Shown: positions 8,004 to 16,437, numbered from the stretch's first letter. The stretch is 64,000 nucleotides of DNA from Oscillospiraceae bacterium (GCA_022846095.1 AP025583.1:3993279-4057278); one strand, 5' to 3'. Translations and numbers: made by a program. Notes: a model not told the origin generated them from the letters alone.

Positions 8004-8078
8004 TGGTGACCCGTACGAGACTCGAACTCGTGTTACCGCCGTGAAAGGGCGGTGTCTTAACCACTTGACCAACGGGCC
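8004..8078 (-). tRNA. tRNA-Glu (anticodon TTC)
   Basis: On the minus strand, from 8078 to 8004: acceptor GGCCCGT with ACGGGTC, anticodon stem CCGCC/GGCGG with loop CTTTCAC (anticodon TTC), T-loop TTCGAGT, and encoded CCA at 8006-8004. Confidence 0.95.
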
Positions 8079-8112
8079 GGAAGCAGGACAATGGCTTGTC
8101 CTGATAGAAATC

Positions 8113-8189
8113 TGGTAGCGGCACCTGGATTTGAACCGGGGACACTGCGGGTATGAACCGCATGCTCTAGCCAACTGAGCTATGCCGCC
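8113..8189 (-). tRNA. tRNA-Met (anticodon CAT)
   Basis: On the minus strand, from 8189 to 8113: acceptor GGCGGCA with TGCCGCT (first pair G-U), D-stem GCTC/GAGC, anticodon stem TGCGG/CCGCA with loop TTCATAC (anticodon CAT), and encoded CCA. The fully paired acceptor argues for elongator Met rather than initiator; tRNA-Ile2, whose CAT anticodon is modified to lysidine, cannot be excluded by eye. Confidence 0.9.
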
Positions 8190-8222
8190 ATTTTGCCTGA
8201 CGTCGGAAACAGGGCAAGAATT

Positions 8223-8251
8223 AGTATACCCGACGCCCTCCGGTTTGTCAA
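8223..8251 (-). promoter_or_regulatory. Promoter of the tRNA-Met-Glu-Val cluster
   Basis: On the minus strand: TTGACA (8251-8246), a 17-bp spacer and TATACT (8228-8223), about 33 bp before tRNA-Met. Confidence 0.85.
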
Positions 8252-8301
8252 CCGTAAATTTTCACTTTTCAAGCTATTTTTATCAACCGCCCACCGCGCC
8301 C

Positions 8302-9000
8302 TCAGTCGATCTTGTACCCCACGCCCCACACCGTCTTGATAAACCGGGGGTTGCGCGACGGCTCGCCCATCTTCTCCCGCAGGCGGCGGATGTGGACCAT
8401 GACGGTGTTGTTGCGGTCCAGGTACTTCTCCCCCCAAACCGTCTCGAACAGGCGCTCGGCGGAGATGACCTGCCCCCGGTTCTCGCACAGCATCCAGAGG
8501 ATGTCGAACTCGATGGGGGTGAGGCCCAGGGACTTGTCGTAGAGCTGGCACTCGTGGGTGCCGCGGTTGATGACCAGGCCGTTGAAGTCGATCACGTCCC
8601 CCGCGGCGGCGGCCGACTTCTCCGCCTCGTTGTAGCGGGTGTAGCGCCGCAGCTGGGCCTTGACCCGGGCCACCAGCTCCAGGGGGTTGAAAGGCTTGGT
8701 GATGTAGTCGTCCGCCCCGATGGTCAGTCCGGTGATCTTGTCCATGTCCTCCGCCTTGGCCGTGAGCATGATGACGGGGAAGTGGTAGTCCTTGCGGATC
8801 TCCCCGCACAGCGTGAAGCCCGACACGTCGGGCAGCATCACGTCCAGCACCGCCAAATCCAGCTTCTCGGTGCGGATGCGCTCCAGGGCCTGGGCCCCGG
8901 TGTAGCACTTGGTCACGGTGCAGCCCTCGCTCTGGAGGTAGACCTCCACCAGATCGGCGATTTCGGGCTCGTCGTCCACGACCAAAATATGTGCGTCCAT
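8302..9000 (-). CDS. OmpR/PhoB-type (VanR-like) response regulator, orphan
   Basis: A protein of 232 aa. The receiver domain (1-118) has the acidic pocket Asp9-Asp10, the phosphoacceptor Asp53 (LAVLDVMLPD), Thr80 and Lys102. The C-terminal winged helix (about 135-230) contains LTPIEFDILWMLCENRG, NTVMVHIRRLREKMG and the terminal IKTVWGVGYKI, as in VanR/PhoB proteins. ATG 9000 with GGGAGGGAG upstream is the start, not the upstream frame extension. No histidine kinase gene is adjacent, so its partner must lie elsewhere. Its promoter carries an inverted repeat around the -10, suggesting autoregulation. Confidence 0.92.
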   Translation of the reverse strand: MDAHILVVDDEPEIADLVEVYLQSEGCTVTKCYTGAQALERIRTEKLDLAVLDVMLPDVSGFTLCGEIRKDYHFPVIMLTAKAEDMDKITGLTIGADDYITKPFNPLELVARVKAQLRRYTRYNEAEKSAAAAGDVIDFNGLVINRGTHECQLYDKSLGLTPIEFDILWMLCENRGQVISAERLFETVWGEKYLDRNNTVMVHIRRLREKMGEPSRNPRFIKTVWGVGYKID

Positions 9001-9006
9001 GCAATC

Positions 9007-9054
9007 TCCCTCCCTGTCGGATTTATTATATCCGCAGGGAGGGAGGCAAGTCAA
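9007..9054 (-). promoter_or_regulatory. Promoter and inverted-repeat operator of the response regulator gene
   Basis: On the minus strand: TTGACT (9054-9049), an 18-bp spacer and TATAAT (9030-9025). A 10-bp inverted repeat, TCCCTCCCTG at 9007-9016 and CAGGGAGGGA at 9035-9044, brackets the -10 box. Its position is that of a repressor or autoregulatory site. Confidence 0.6.
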
Positions 9055-9081
9055 TCTCCGGTGCATATCGTAAGAAAATGT

Positions 9082-9321
9082 TTAGAAGATCCAGCCCAGG
9101 ACCACGGACAGGACGAACGCGATGATGGCGGGCATGAAGTTTTCCCATTTCATGGGCTTATCCAGCAGGGCCTTGACCAGCAGCACCACGCCCGCCAGGC
9201 GCAGGAGCCAGGGCAGCAGCCCGGCGATGATCATCAGGGGGATGCCGACGATGGCCAGCACCACGGAGACCACCACCACGACCACAATACACACGACGGC
9301 CAGAGAGATCAGAGTAATCAT
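9082..9321 (-). CDS. Small hydrophobic membrane protein of unknown function
   Basis: A protein of 79 aa made almost entirely of hydrophobic residues. Two strong transmembrane segments are visible (about 2-48, possibly split at the IPLM turn, and 62-79), separated by a short polar loop KALLDKPMKWENF. The start is ATG 9321 with a strong AAGGAGGT, which supports real translation. It lies between the response regulator and a small coiled-coil gene on the other strand. It resembles the many short integral membrane proteins of Firmicutes with no assigned function; a role in envelope stress is possible but unsupported. Confidence 0.65.
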   Translation of the reverse strand: MITLISLAVVCIVVVVVVSVVLAIVGIPLMIIAGLLPWLLRLAGVVLLVKALLDKPMKWENFMPAIIAFVLSVVLGWIF

Positions 9322-9428
9322 GGAACTTACCTCCTTGTTTTGTTGTACCTATCCTACCACCCCCGTCTGAAACGGTCTTAAAGGAGAGATTAAAATCACA
9401 TTAAGTTGCCGCGGAATACTTCCCCGCC

Positions 9429-9457
9429 TTGACACGGGCACGGCCCGCCCCTATAAT
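9429..9457 (+). promoter_or_regulatory. Perfect consensus sigma-A promoter of the 69-aa coiled-coil gene
   Basis: TTGACA (9429-9434), a 17-bp spacer and TATAAT (9452-9457). Transcription would start only about 15 bp before the start codon, which predicts strong constitutive expression of the small gene that follows. Confidence 0.88.
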
Positions 9458-9480
9458 GAAGCTACAAAGGGGTGGTAGAC

Positions 9481-9690
9481 GTGACGAACGAAGACCTGAT
9501 GTCGCAGATCGCCGACATGCTGGAGCAGCAGACGGAGCGCATCGAGCTCAAAATCGACTTGGATGTGTCTAAAAAGATCGAAGCCCTGTTTGACGGCTAC
9601 AAGCTGACGCACGAAAAGCAATGGGAGCTGGAGAAAAAAATCGCCGAGTTGGAGCGCCGTATCGAAGATTTGGAAATACGCGCAAGCTGA
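9481..9690 (+). CDS. Small coiled-coil protein of unknown function
   Basis: A protein of 69 aa from GTG 9481, chosen because AAAGGGG lies 8-13 bp before it; an in-frame GTG at 9472 would overlap that ribosome binding site. The sequence is charged and heptad-like throughout (MLEQQTERIELKIDLDVSKK and WELEKKIAELERRIEDLEIR), so it should form a helix or coiled coil. No domain is recognised. It has a perfect consensus promoter and its own terminator, so it is an independent, probably well-expressed unit. Confidence 0.72.
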   Translation: MTNEDLMSQIADMLEQQTERIELKIDLDVSKKIEALFDGYKLTHEKQWELEKKIAELERRIEDLEIRAS

Positions 9691-9697
9691 ATATGAC

Positions 9698-9736
9698 ACG
9701 GGGGCCGCGGCACTTGCCGCGGCCCCCGTCCTATTT
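9698..9736. terminator. Bidirectional terminator between small coiled-coil gene and purL
   Basis: A 14-bp perfect stem (9698-9711 with 9716-9729) and the loop ACTT, followed by a T-rich tract (+ strand). The two genes converge here. Confidence 0.8.
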
Positions 9737-12700
9737 TTACTTAAAGTACGCCGCGCCGCTCTCGAAGAGGGGCTGGTGCTTGTCGCCGGGGATGTTGACG
9801 CCCACCCAGCGCCCGTAGCGCTCGGAGTGGCCCATCTTGCCGAACACCCGCCCGTCGGGGGAGAAGATCCCCTCGATGGCCAGCAGGGAGCCGTTGGGGT
9901 TCACGTCGATGTCCATGGAGGGCGCGCCCGCCCCGTCCACGTACTGGGTGGCGATCTGCCCGCGGGCGATCAGCGCCTCCAGCACGCCCTGGGGGGCCAC
10001 GAAGCGGCCCTCGCCGTGGGAGACCGGAATGGCGTGGAGATCCCCCACCGCGCACTTCAGCATCCAGGGGGACCGAACGGAGGCCACCCGGGTGGTGACA
10101 TAGCGGCTCTGGTGCCTGCCGATGGAGTTGAAGGTCAGGGTGGGGCAGTCCTCGTCCATGGCGGGGCGGATCTCCCCGTAGGGCAGCAGGCCCAGCTTGA
10201 CCAGGGCCTGGAAGCCGTTGCAGATGCCCAGCATCAGGCCGTCCCGGTGGTTCAGCAGCTCGTGCACCACGTCGGTGAGCCGGGGGTTGCGGAAGAAGGA
10301 GCAGATGAACTTGGCGGAGCCCTCCGGCTCGTCGCCGCCGGAGAAGCCGCCGGGCAGCACCACCATCTGGGCCGCACGGATGGCCTCCGCCAGCGCCTGG
10401 GCGGACTGGGCCAGGCCCCCGGCGGTCTGGTTGCGCACCACCAGGATGTTGGGCTCGATGCCCGCCTTGACGCAGGCGGCGGCGGTGTCGTACTCGCAGT
10501 TGGTGCCGGGGAAGACGGGGATGACCGCCCTGGGCCGGGCGGTTTTCGACCGGCACACCGCCGGGGAGCGCCCCGTCCAGGAGATGGGCTCCACCGCCCC
10601 GGACTCGCCCGTGCGGGTGGGGTACACGTCCTCCAGCACACCCTCGGACACGGCCAGCAGATCCTCGACGGCCTCCCGCTGGCCGTCCAGCTCCACGTAG
10701 GGCTCGGCGGTGGTATAGCCGATCAGCACGCCGTCCGCCACGTCCTCGTCGCACTCGGCGAGGATGCCGCCGGGCATGGCCCCGTACCACATCGAGGAGG
10801 CGGCGCTCCCGCCCCGGAAGCCCACGCCGTTGCCGAAGGACATCTTGATCACGCCCTCGGCGATGCCGCCGGGGCCCACGGCCCAGGCGGACTTGATCTT
10901 CCCGGCCCGGCACAGGGCGGTGACCTCCTTCCACAGCGCGCGGATGGCGGTGAAGTTGCGCTCGTCCTCGGTGGCGAAGAGGCGCACCGGGTGGCCGGCC
11001 CCCTTGAACTCGGGGGAAATCACGTTCTCCGCCTGCTCGGGGGCGATGGCGAAGGAGACCAGGGTAGGGGGCACGTCCAGATCCAGGAAGGAGCCGGACA
11101 TGGAGTCCTTGCCGCCGATGGCGGCGCACCCCAGGCCCATCTGGGCGGTGAAGGCCCCCAGCAGGGCGGCGAAGGGCTTGCCCCAGCGGCTGGGATCGTC
11201 CCGCAGCTTTTCAAAGTACTCCTGGAAGGATAAGTAGGCCCTGTCCGCGTCGCAGCCGGAGGCCACCAGCTTGGCCACGCTGGTGGTCACCGCGCTCAGC
11301 GCGCCCAGGTAGGGGTTCTCGCACATGCGCGCGGGGTCGGCGCCCCAGGCCATTACGGAGCACAGCCCGGTGTCGTGGCCCGGCCCCACGGGCAGCAGGG
11401 CGGCCATGGCCTGGGCCGGGGTGCGCTGGCGCCTGCCGCCGAAGGGCAGCAGCACCGAGGCGGCGCCGATGGTGCCGTCGAACCGCTCCCCCAGGCCCCG
11501 CTGGAGGCCCAGGTTCAGGTCGCCCGCCACCTCCCGCAGGGTGCGGGCCGTGGGCGCGGCGGCGCGGGGGGCCGCCCCCACCGCCACGTCGGTATGCTTG
11601 TCCGCGCCGTTGGAGTTGAGGAATTCCCGGGACAGGTCGGCCACGGTCTCCCCGCGCCAGGTCATGACCATGCGGGGCGCCTCGGTGACCGAGGCCACCA
11701 CGTAGGCCTCCAGGTTCTCCGCGTCCGCCGCCGCGATGAAGCGCTCCGCGTCGCCGGGGGCCACCACCACGGCCATGCGCTCCTGACTCTCGGAGATGGC
11801 CAGCTCCGTGCCATCCAGGCCGTCGTACTTCTTGCGTACCTTGTCCAGGTCGATGCTTAATCCATCCGCCAATTCTCCGATGGCCACGCTGACGCCGCCC
11901 GCGCCGAAGTCGTTGCAGCGCTTGATGAGGCGGGTCACCTCCGGGTCGCGGAACAGGCGCTGGATCTTGCGCTCCTCGGGGGCGTTGCCCTTCTGCACCT
12001 CGGAGGCCATGGTGTCCAGGCTCTTCAGATCGTGGCTCTTGGAGGAGCCGGTGGCCCCGCCGATGCCGTCCCGCCCGGTGCGGCCCCCCAGCAGGATCAC
12101 CACGTCGCCGGGCGCGGGGCGCTCGCGCACCACGTTCGCCGCCGGGGCGGCCCCCACCACGGCCCCCAGCTCCATGTGCTTGGCCACGTAGCCGGGGTGG
12201 TAGAGCTCGCTGACCTGGCCGGTGCACAGGCCTATCTGGTTGCCGTAGGAGGAGTAGCCCGCCGCCGCGGTGGTGCACAGCTTGCGCTGGGGCAGCTTGC
12301 CCTCCAGCGTGCCGTCCATGGGGGCGCGGGGGTCGCCGCAGCCGGTGACGCGCATGGCCTGGTAGACGTAGGCCCGGCCGGACAGGGGGTCCCGGATGGC
12401 CCCGCCGATGCAGGTGGCCGCGCCGCCGAAGGGCTCAATCTCGGTGGGGTGGTTGTGGGTCTCGTTTTTGAACATGAGCAGCCACTCCTGCTCCTGGCCG
12501 TCCACCGTGGCGGTGACGCGGATGGAGCAGGCGTTGATCTCCTCGCTCTCGTCCAGCTCAGGCAGCTCGCCCCGCTTCTTGAGCACCTTGGCCGCAATGG
12601 TGGCCAGATCCATCAGGGTGCGGTGGCGGGCGGCGGCGCGTTCCCCGCCGTAGACCTCCACCCGGGCGGCCAAATAGGCCTCGTAGGCCTCCCGCACCTC

Positions 12701-13432
12701 GGGGTCGTCGATTTTAACGTCCTCCAGGTGGGTGGAGAAGGTGGTGTGGCGGCAGTGGTCGGACCAGTAGGTGTCCACCAGCCGCAGCTCGGTGACGGTG
12801 GGATCCCTGCCCTCCTCCAGGCGCATGTAGTTCTGGAAGAATTTCAGGTCGTTCCGATCCATAGCCAGCCCGTATTGGGCCAGCACCCCGTCCAGGCCGG
12901 CGTCGTCCAGGGCGGTGAAGCCCTCCAGCACGGGCACCGCCCCGGGGGCGGGGTAGTCCCTGCGCAGGGTGTCCGGCTTGTCCGGGGAGGCCTCCCGGGC
13001 CTCCACGGGGTTGATGAGGTAGCCCTTGGCCTTCTCCAGGTCGGAGGCGGAGAGCGCCCCCTCCAGCAGGTAGACCGTGGCGGCGGCGCAGAGGGGCCGC
13101 TCCGCGCCGGTCATGAGCTGGATGCACTGGCTGGCCGAGTCGGAGCGCTGGTCGTACTGCCCCGGCAGGGCCTCCACGCACAGCAGGTGCGCGCCGGGCA
13201 CGTCCGGGAAGTCCTCGTCGTACACCGCGTCCACCTGGGGCTCGGCGAAAATGGAGGCCCGGGCCGCGGCGTACACCTGCGGCGTAATGCCCTCCACGTC
13301 GTAGCGGTGCAGCACCCGCACCCCGGTCAGCCCCGTGAGGCCCAGCGCCGTGCGCAGCTCGTTCAGCAGCCCCTGGGCCTCCACGTCGAAGCCCGGCTTT
13401 TTCTCCGCGTAGCAGCGAAATACGTTACCCAT
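9737..13432 (-). CDS. purL: Phosphoribosylformylglycinamidine synthase, single-chain (PurL)
   Basis: A protein of 1231 aa catalysing FGAR + Gln + ATP to FGAM in purine biosynthesis. It is the large single-chain form, with the synthetase core (SDHCRHTTF, ETHNHPTEIEPFGGAATCIGG, GARTGRDGIGG-like and GGKDSMSGSF) followed by a C-terminal class I glutamine amidotransferase domain with FPGTNCEYD, PGGFSGGDE, the nucleophile Cys in GICNGFQAL and the HGEGRF His. This is the fused type rather than the PurL/PurQ/PurS split type of Bacillus. GTG 13447 is in frame, but ATG 13432 begins the conserved N-terminus. No other pur gene is adjacent. Confidence 0.95.
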   Translation of the reverse strand: MGNVFRCYAEKKPGFDVEAQGLLNELRTALGLTGLTGVRVLHRYDVEGITPQVYAAARASIFAEPQVDAVYDEDFPDVPGAHLLCVEALPGQYDQRSDSASQCIQLMTGAERPLCAAATVYLLEGALSASDLEKAKGYLINPVEAREASPDKPDTLRRDYPAPGAVPVLEGFTALDDAGLDGVLAQYGLAMDRNDLKFFQNYMRLEEGRDPTVTELRLVDTYWSDHCRHTTFSTHLEDVKIDDPEVREAYEAYLAARVEVYGGERAAARHRTLMDLATIAAKVLKKRGELPELDESEEINACSIRVTATVDGQEQEWLLMFKNETHNHPTEIEPFGGAATCIGGAIRDPLSGRAYVYQAMRVTGCGDPRAPMDGTLEGKLPQRKLCTTAAAGYSSYGNQIGLCTGQVSELYHPGYVAKHMELGAVVGAAPAANVVRERPAPGDVVILLGGRTGRDGIGGATGSSKSHDLKSLDTMASEVQKGNAPEERKIQRLFRDPEVTRLIKRCNDFGAGGVSVAIGELADGLSIDLDKVRKKYDGLDGTELAISESQERMAVVVAPGDAERFIAAADAENLEAYVVASVTEAPRMVMTWRGETVADLSREFLNSNGADKHTDVAVGAAPRAAAPTARTLREVAGDLNLGLQRGLGERFDGTIGAASVLLPFGGRRQRTPAQAMAALLPVGPGHDTGLCSVMAWGADPARMCENPYLGALSAVTTSVAKLVASGCDADRAYLSFQEYFEKLRDDPSRWGKPFAALLGAFTAQMGLGCAAIGGKDSMSGSFLDLDVPPTLVSFAIAPEQAENVISPEFKGAGHPVRLFATEDERNFTAIRALWKEVTALCRAGKIKSAWAVGPGGIAEGVIKMSFGNGVGFRGGSAASSMWYGAMPGGILAECDEDVADGVLIGYTTAEPYVELDGQREAVEDLLAVSEGVLEDVYPTRTGESGAVEPISWTGRSPAVCRSKTARPRAVIPVFPGTNCEYDTAAACVKAGIEPNILVVRNQTAGGLAQSAQALAEAIRAAQMVVLPGGFSGGDEPEGSAKFICSFFRNPRLTDVVHELLNHRDGLMLGICNGFQALVKLGLLPYGEIRPAMDEDCPTLTFNSIGRHQSRYVTTRVASVRSPWMLKCAVGDLHAIPVSHGEGRFVAPQGVLEALIARGQIATQYVDGAGAPSMDIDVNPNGSLLAIEGIFSPDGRVFGKMGHSERYGRWVGVNIPGDKHQPLFESGAAYFK

Positions 13433-13454
13433 ATCCCATTCCCCCACACATCTT

Positions 13455-13485
13455 TTTGCCTCCCCCCGCAGGGGGGCTTTTTTAT
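13455..13485 (+). terminator. Terminator-like hairpin oriented + with no obvious + gene
   Basis: A GC stem built from a C-run and a G-run (about 13459-13477) is followed by six T on the + strand. It lies upstream of purL, and both flanking genes run on the minus strand. It could end antisense transcription entering from the purL region or be a remnant. Confidence 0.5.
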
Positions 13486-13536
13486 AGAATATCTCTCCAA
13501 TTTGCGCGAAACAGCCCGTATTCGGAAGCTATCAGA

Positions 13537-14202
13537 CTAGCGCACCGCGGTCATATACGCGTTGTACCTTTCAGCGCACAGATCACAGCACCGCCGGTAC
13601 AGCTCCCGCGCGTCCCTGTCCGGTGAAATTGCAAGGTAGCTTTCCTTCGCAAGCAGCTCGGCAACCGGTTTCACGGTCACGTCATAATCCATATAGTCTG
13701 CTGCCGAGATGTGATCCGCGTATGTTTGCAGCACGGCTTGATAAGTCCCGCCCGCCTGCCTGATTTCACATCTTCTCTGGAGCACGGAGACAAAGCCGCT
13801 CACATCCCGGGCGAAATATCTGCCGTTGGACTCTGATTTTCCATAAAAGTGTCCAAACGGCGTCCGCCAAGCCATATCCCCGGTTTTCTCCCTCGTGAGA
13901 CGGGCCGCGTAAAAATCGCGCAGCATACCGCAATCAAGGCCGGTTTGCCGCAGCGCGAGATGCATATTCGACACATATCGGTAAGCGCCGCTTGCGATAT
14001 GGTTGAAAATCTGCTCGTTTGTCTCTGTGTCGCCGGTTTTTGTGATGGAAAGCCAATAAATATAGTTGTTGTCAACCTCTCCGGCAATCACAACTTCATT
14101 CGTCAAGGTAAAATAGAGCGTAATATAGGTCTCCCGGTTGCCCAGGTTGTAATTAGGGGTTACGGCGTTCTCTTTACAGACAAGGTTCAGGCGCTCCACC
14201 AT
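13537..14202 (-). CDS. Protein of unknown function, 221 aa
   Basis: Start ATG 14202, preceded by GAAAGG at 9 bp; a TTG extension to 14223 is less likely. The protein is soluble, has no signal peptide, and is rich in Tyr, Arg, Asn and Cys (late CCDLCAERYNAY). I recognise no family. A low-GC insert is suggested: its GC content and codon choice (AAA, ATA, TAT) clearly differ from purL and the lipoprotein genes on either side. It begins 24 bp after the end of the extracellular binding protein gene, so it may be co-transcribed with the two lipoproteins. Confidence 0.7.
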   Translation of the reverse strand: MVERLNLVCKENAVTPNYNLGNRETYITLYFTLTNEVVIAGEVDNNYIYWLSITKTGDTETNEQIFNHIASGAYRYVSNMHLALRQTGLDCGMLRDFYAARLTREKTGDMAWRTPFGHFYGKSESNGRYFARDVSGFVSVLQRRCEIRQAGGTYQAVLQTYADHISAADYMDYDVTVKPVAELLAKESYLAISPDRDARELYRRCCDLCAERYNAYMTAVR

Positions 14203-14226
14203 ATTTATCGGCCTTTCAAACAAGCT

Positions 14227-15777
14227 CTAATTGATCTTCCAATCGGCAAAGCCGTAGAATACGTTCTGCTGGGTGGAGGCCAGCCCCTCCACCTGCCCCC
14301 ACTGGGTGAGCACGGACCAGTTTTTGAAGCACAGCACCGCGAAGGGCGCCTTCTCCAGGAAATCCCGGTTCAGCGCCTGGGCCGCCCGCACCCGGGCGTT
14401 GCCCGCCGCGGTCTGGTAGGCCTCCTGGAGCGCCGCGGTGTCCCGGTCGGCGAAGCCGCCGTAATTGAGCGCGCCGCCGTCCCGCAGCAGGGGCCTGAGG
14501 TCGAAGTCCGCGGTGAGGCGGGCCTCCCCCAGGTAAATATCGAAGCTGCCCTTCTCCAGGGCGGCGACGTACTCGTCCCAGGACAGCTTCTCCAGCGACA
14601 CCGTGATCCCCAGGTTGGACAGGGAGGTGGCCAGGGCCTCCGCCACGCCCAGCTTGTAGGTGTTGTCCTGGTTGACCACCAGCTTCAGGGCCAGGGTCTC
14701 CCGCCCCCGGACCATCTTCCCGTCCTGGAGCGTCCAGCCCGCCTCCTCCAGCAGCGCCGCGGCGCCCTGGGGGTCGTAGGCCAGGGTGTCCGCCAGCTCG
14801 GCGTCATAGTACTTGGTGCCCGGCGGGAAGGGGAGGGCCGCGGCCTGGGCGTGGCGGGAGAGCAGCACGGTGGCGCAGGCCGCGCGGTCGAAGTCCCGGC
14901 TCAGGGCCCGGCGGACCGCCGCGTCCCGGCACGCGCCCGATTTGGTGTTGAAGCCCACGTAGAGCATCACGCTGGTGGGGTAGTCCAGGGTCTCGTAGCT
15001 GCCCGAATACCCCAGGGCGTTGGTGCCGGTGAAGTCGGTGCTCACCAGGGAGATGTCCCGGGTGTCGAAGGCGTAGATGAGGTCGTCGGCCTCCTGCACC
15101 CGGCGCAGGGGGATGCTGTCCACGGGCAGGGCCTTGCCCTGCCACCAGCCGGAGCGCCCCTCCAGGGACAGGCCGTCCGCCCCCTCCCGCAGCACGTAGG
15201 GCCCGGTGCCCAGGGGCGGGCCCTCCCCGTTCTCCCGGACGATGGGGATGTCCAGCAGGGCGGGCAGCGCCCCGTTGGGAGCGGAGAGGGTCACGGTCAG
15301 CCCGCCGTCGGCGTTGGCCGCCGCCCCGGTGACCCCGGTCAGCCGGGCGGCGTAGAGGGCGCTGGTGCGGGCCAGGTTGATGGAGTAGGCCGCATCCTGG
15401 GCCGTGACGGCGCTGCCGTCGGAGAAGGTTGCGGACTTGAGGGTGAAGCTCCAGGACAGGCCGTCCTCCGCCGCCTGCCAGCTCTGGCAGAGCACGGTGG
15501 CGGGCTCGAAGGCCCCGTTCAGCTCAAAGAGCCCCTCGTACATCAGGGGGGCGAGCTGGAGGTTGGTGCGGTTGGCCCCCGTGATGGGGTGGAAGCCGCT
15601 CTCCGGGTAGCAGGGCAGGGCGAAGGCCTGCGCCTCCGGCTCCGGCTCAAGGCTGCCGCTGGGGGCTGGGGTGGGCGCCGGGGTGGGCGTTGGAACCGGC
15701 CCCTCCCCGCCGCAGGCGGCGAGGGCGAAAACCAGCGCCAGCGCCAATATTATGCTTGTCAGACGGCGTATTCTCAA
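14227..15777 (-). CDS. ABC transporter family 5 (peptide/nickel-type) substrate-binding lipoprotein
   Basis: A protein of 516 aa. An N-terminal lipoprotein signal (about 1-22, FALAAC lipobox) is followed by a Pro/Thr spacer and a family 5 solute-binding fold (LAPLMYEGLFELNG, WSFTLKSATFSDGSAVTAQD and GTGPYVL), typical of DppA/OppA/NikA-like proteins. The start is TTG 15777 with AAGGAG 8 bp upstream, within the end of the previous gene. No permease or ATPase gene is nearby, so it is an orphan binding protein or works with the Opp-type transporter at 34-38 kb. Its signal-peptide DNA is nearly identical to that of the next gene upstream. Confidence 0.88.
   Translation of the reverse strand: MRIRRLTSIILALALVFALAACGGEGPVPTPTPAPTPAPSGSLEPEPEAQAFALPCYPESGFHPITGANRTNLQLAPLMYEGLFELNGAFEPATVLCQSWQAAEDGLSWSFTLKSATFSDGSAVTAQDAAYSINLARTSALYAARLTGVTGAAANADGGLTVTLSAPNGALPALLDIPIVRENGEGPPLGTGPYVLREGADGLSLEGRSGWWQGKALPVDSIPLRRVQEADDLIYAFDTRDISLVSTDFTGTNALGYSGSYETLDYPTSVMLYVGFNTKSGACRDAAVRRALSRDFDRAACATVLLSRHAQAAALPFPPGTKYYDAELADTLAYDPQGAAALLEEAGWTLQDGKMVRGRETLALKLVVNQDNTYKLGVAEALATSLSNLGITVSLEKLSWDEYVAALEKGSFDIYLGEARLTADFDLRPLLRDGGALNYGGFADRDTAALQEAYQTAAGNARVRAAQALNRDFLEKAPFAVLCFKNWSVLTQWGQVEGLASTQQNVFYGFADWKIN
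15705..15777. repeat. Duplicated lipoprotein signal-peptide segment, copy 1
   Basis: About 70 bp, covering the start, signal peptide and lipobox of the substrate-binding protein, are nearly identical to 16365-16437, with a handful of substitutions near the start codon. Confidence 0.85.
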
Positions 15778-15789
15778 ATCAGATGCTCC

Positions 15790-16437
15790 TTACGCATACA
15801 GGTTGGCCCAAAACAGGAGCTGCCCGTCCGCGTCCACGTAATAGCTGCGGCGGGCGTCCTCATAGGTGAAGAGGCCCGCCTCCTCCTCGTTGTCCACCAC
15901 CTGCTCCCGGTATGCCTCCAGAATCTGTTCCCTGGTAAGGCCCGCGGCGGCCAGGAAGGCGTCCTCGTCCGCGGCGGCCCCCGCCGCCGCGTCGTAGTAG
16001 TAGCGGTCCACCCACAGGGCGGGGCCGGAGCCATAGAGGGAGTAGACCTCCCCCAATATGCAGATCTCCCACAGGCCCCCCAGGTCGTAGGCCTCGTACC
16101 AGATGTGGTAGTACGGGTAGGCGAAGCCGCCCACCAGGGCCTCAAAGTCCTCCGTACCGGCGCACTCCAGATCCGCGGCGTAGTCGGCGGCGATCAGGCC
16201 GTTGACCTGCTGCGCGCCGGGCAGATCCTCCCGCACGCGGGGGAGGGAGACCTCCACCCGCACTTCATCGGGCGCGTCGCCGCTGAAGGCGAAGCGCTCC
16301 TCCACCACCGGCCTTGCGTCCGGGGTGGGGGCGGGCGCGGGGGTGGGCGTGGAACCCGGCCCCTCCCCGCCGCAGGCGGCGAGGGCGAAAACCAGCGCCA
16401 GCGCCGGTATGATGCTTGTCAGGCGGCGGTTCTTCAA
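15790..16437 (-). CDS. Lipoprotein of unknown function with duplicated signal peptide
   Basis: A protein of 215 aa. The signal peptide and lipobox (FALAAC) and the first 27 residues are almost identical to the neighbouring substrate-binding protein; the rest is unrelated. A Pro/Thr-rich linker (30-40) is followed by an acidic, Tyr-rich domain (YYHIWYEAYDLGGLW) of unrecognised family that resembles DUF3298/DUF4163-like secreted domains only loosely. The start is TTG 16437 with AGGAGGAG upstream. The stop overlaps the ribosome binding site of the downstream binding-protein gene, so the two form an operon. Confidence 0.75.
   Translation of the reverse strand: MKNRRLTSIIPALALVFALAACGGEGPGSTPTPAPAPTPDARPVVEERFAFSGDAPDEVRVEVSLPRVREDLPGAQQVNGLIAADYAADLECAGTEDFEALVGGFAYPYYHIWYEAYDLGGLWEICILGEVYSLYGSGPALWVDRYYYDAAAGAAADEDAFLAAAGLTREQILEAYREQVVDNEEEAGLFTYEDARRSYYVDADGQLLFWANLYA
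16365..16437. repeat. Duplicated lipoprotein signal-peptide segment, copy 2
   Basis: The second copy of the segment described at 15705-15777, in the same orientation and the same position relative to its gene. Confidence 0.85.
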
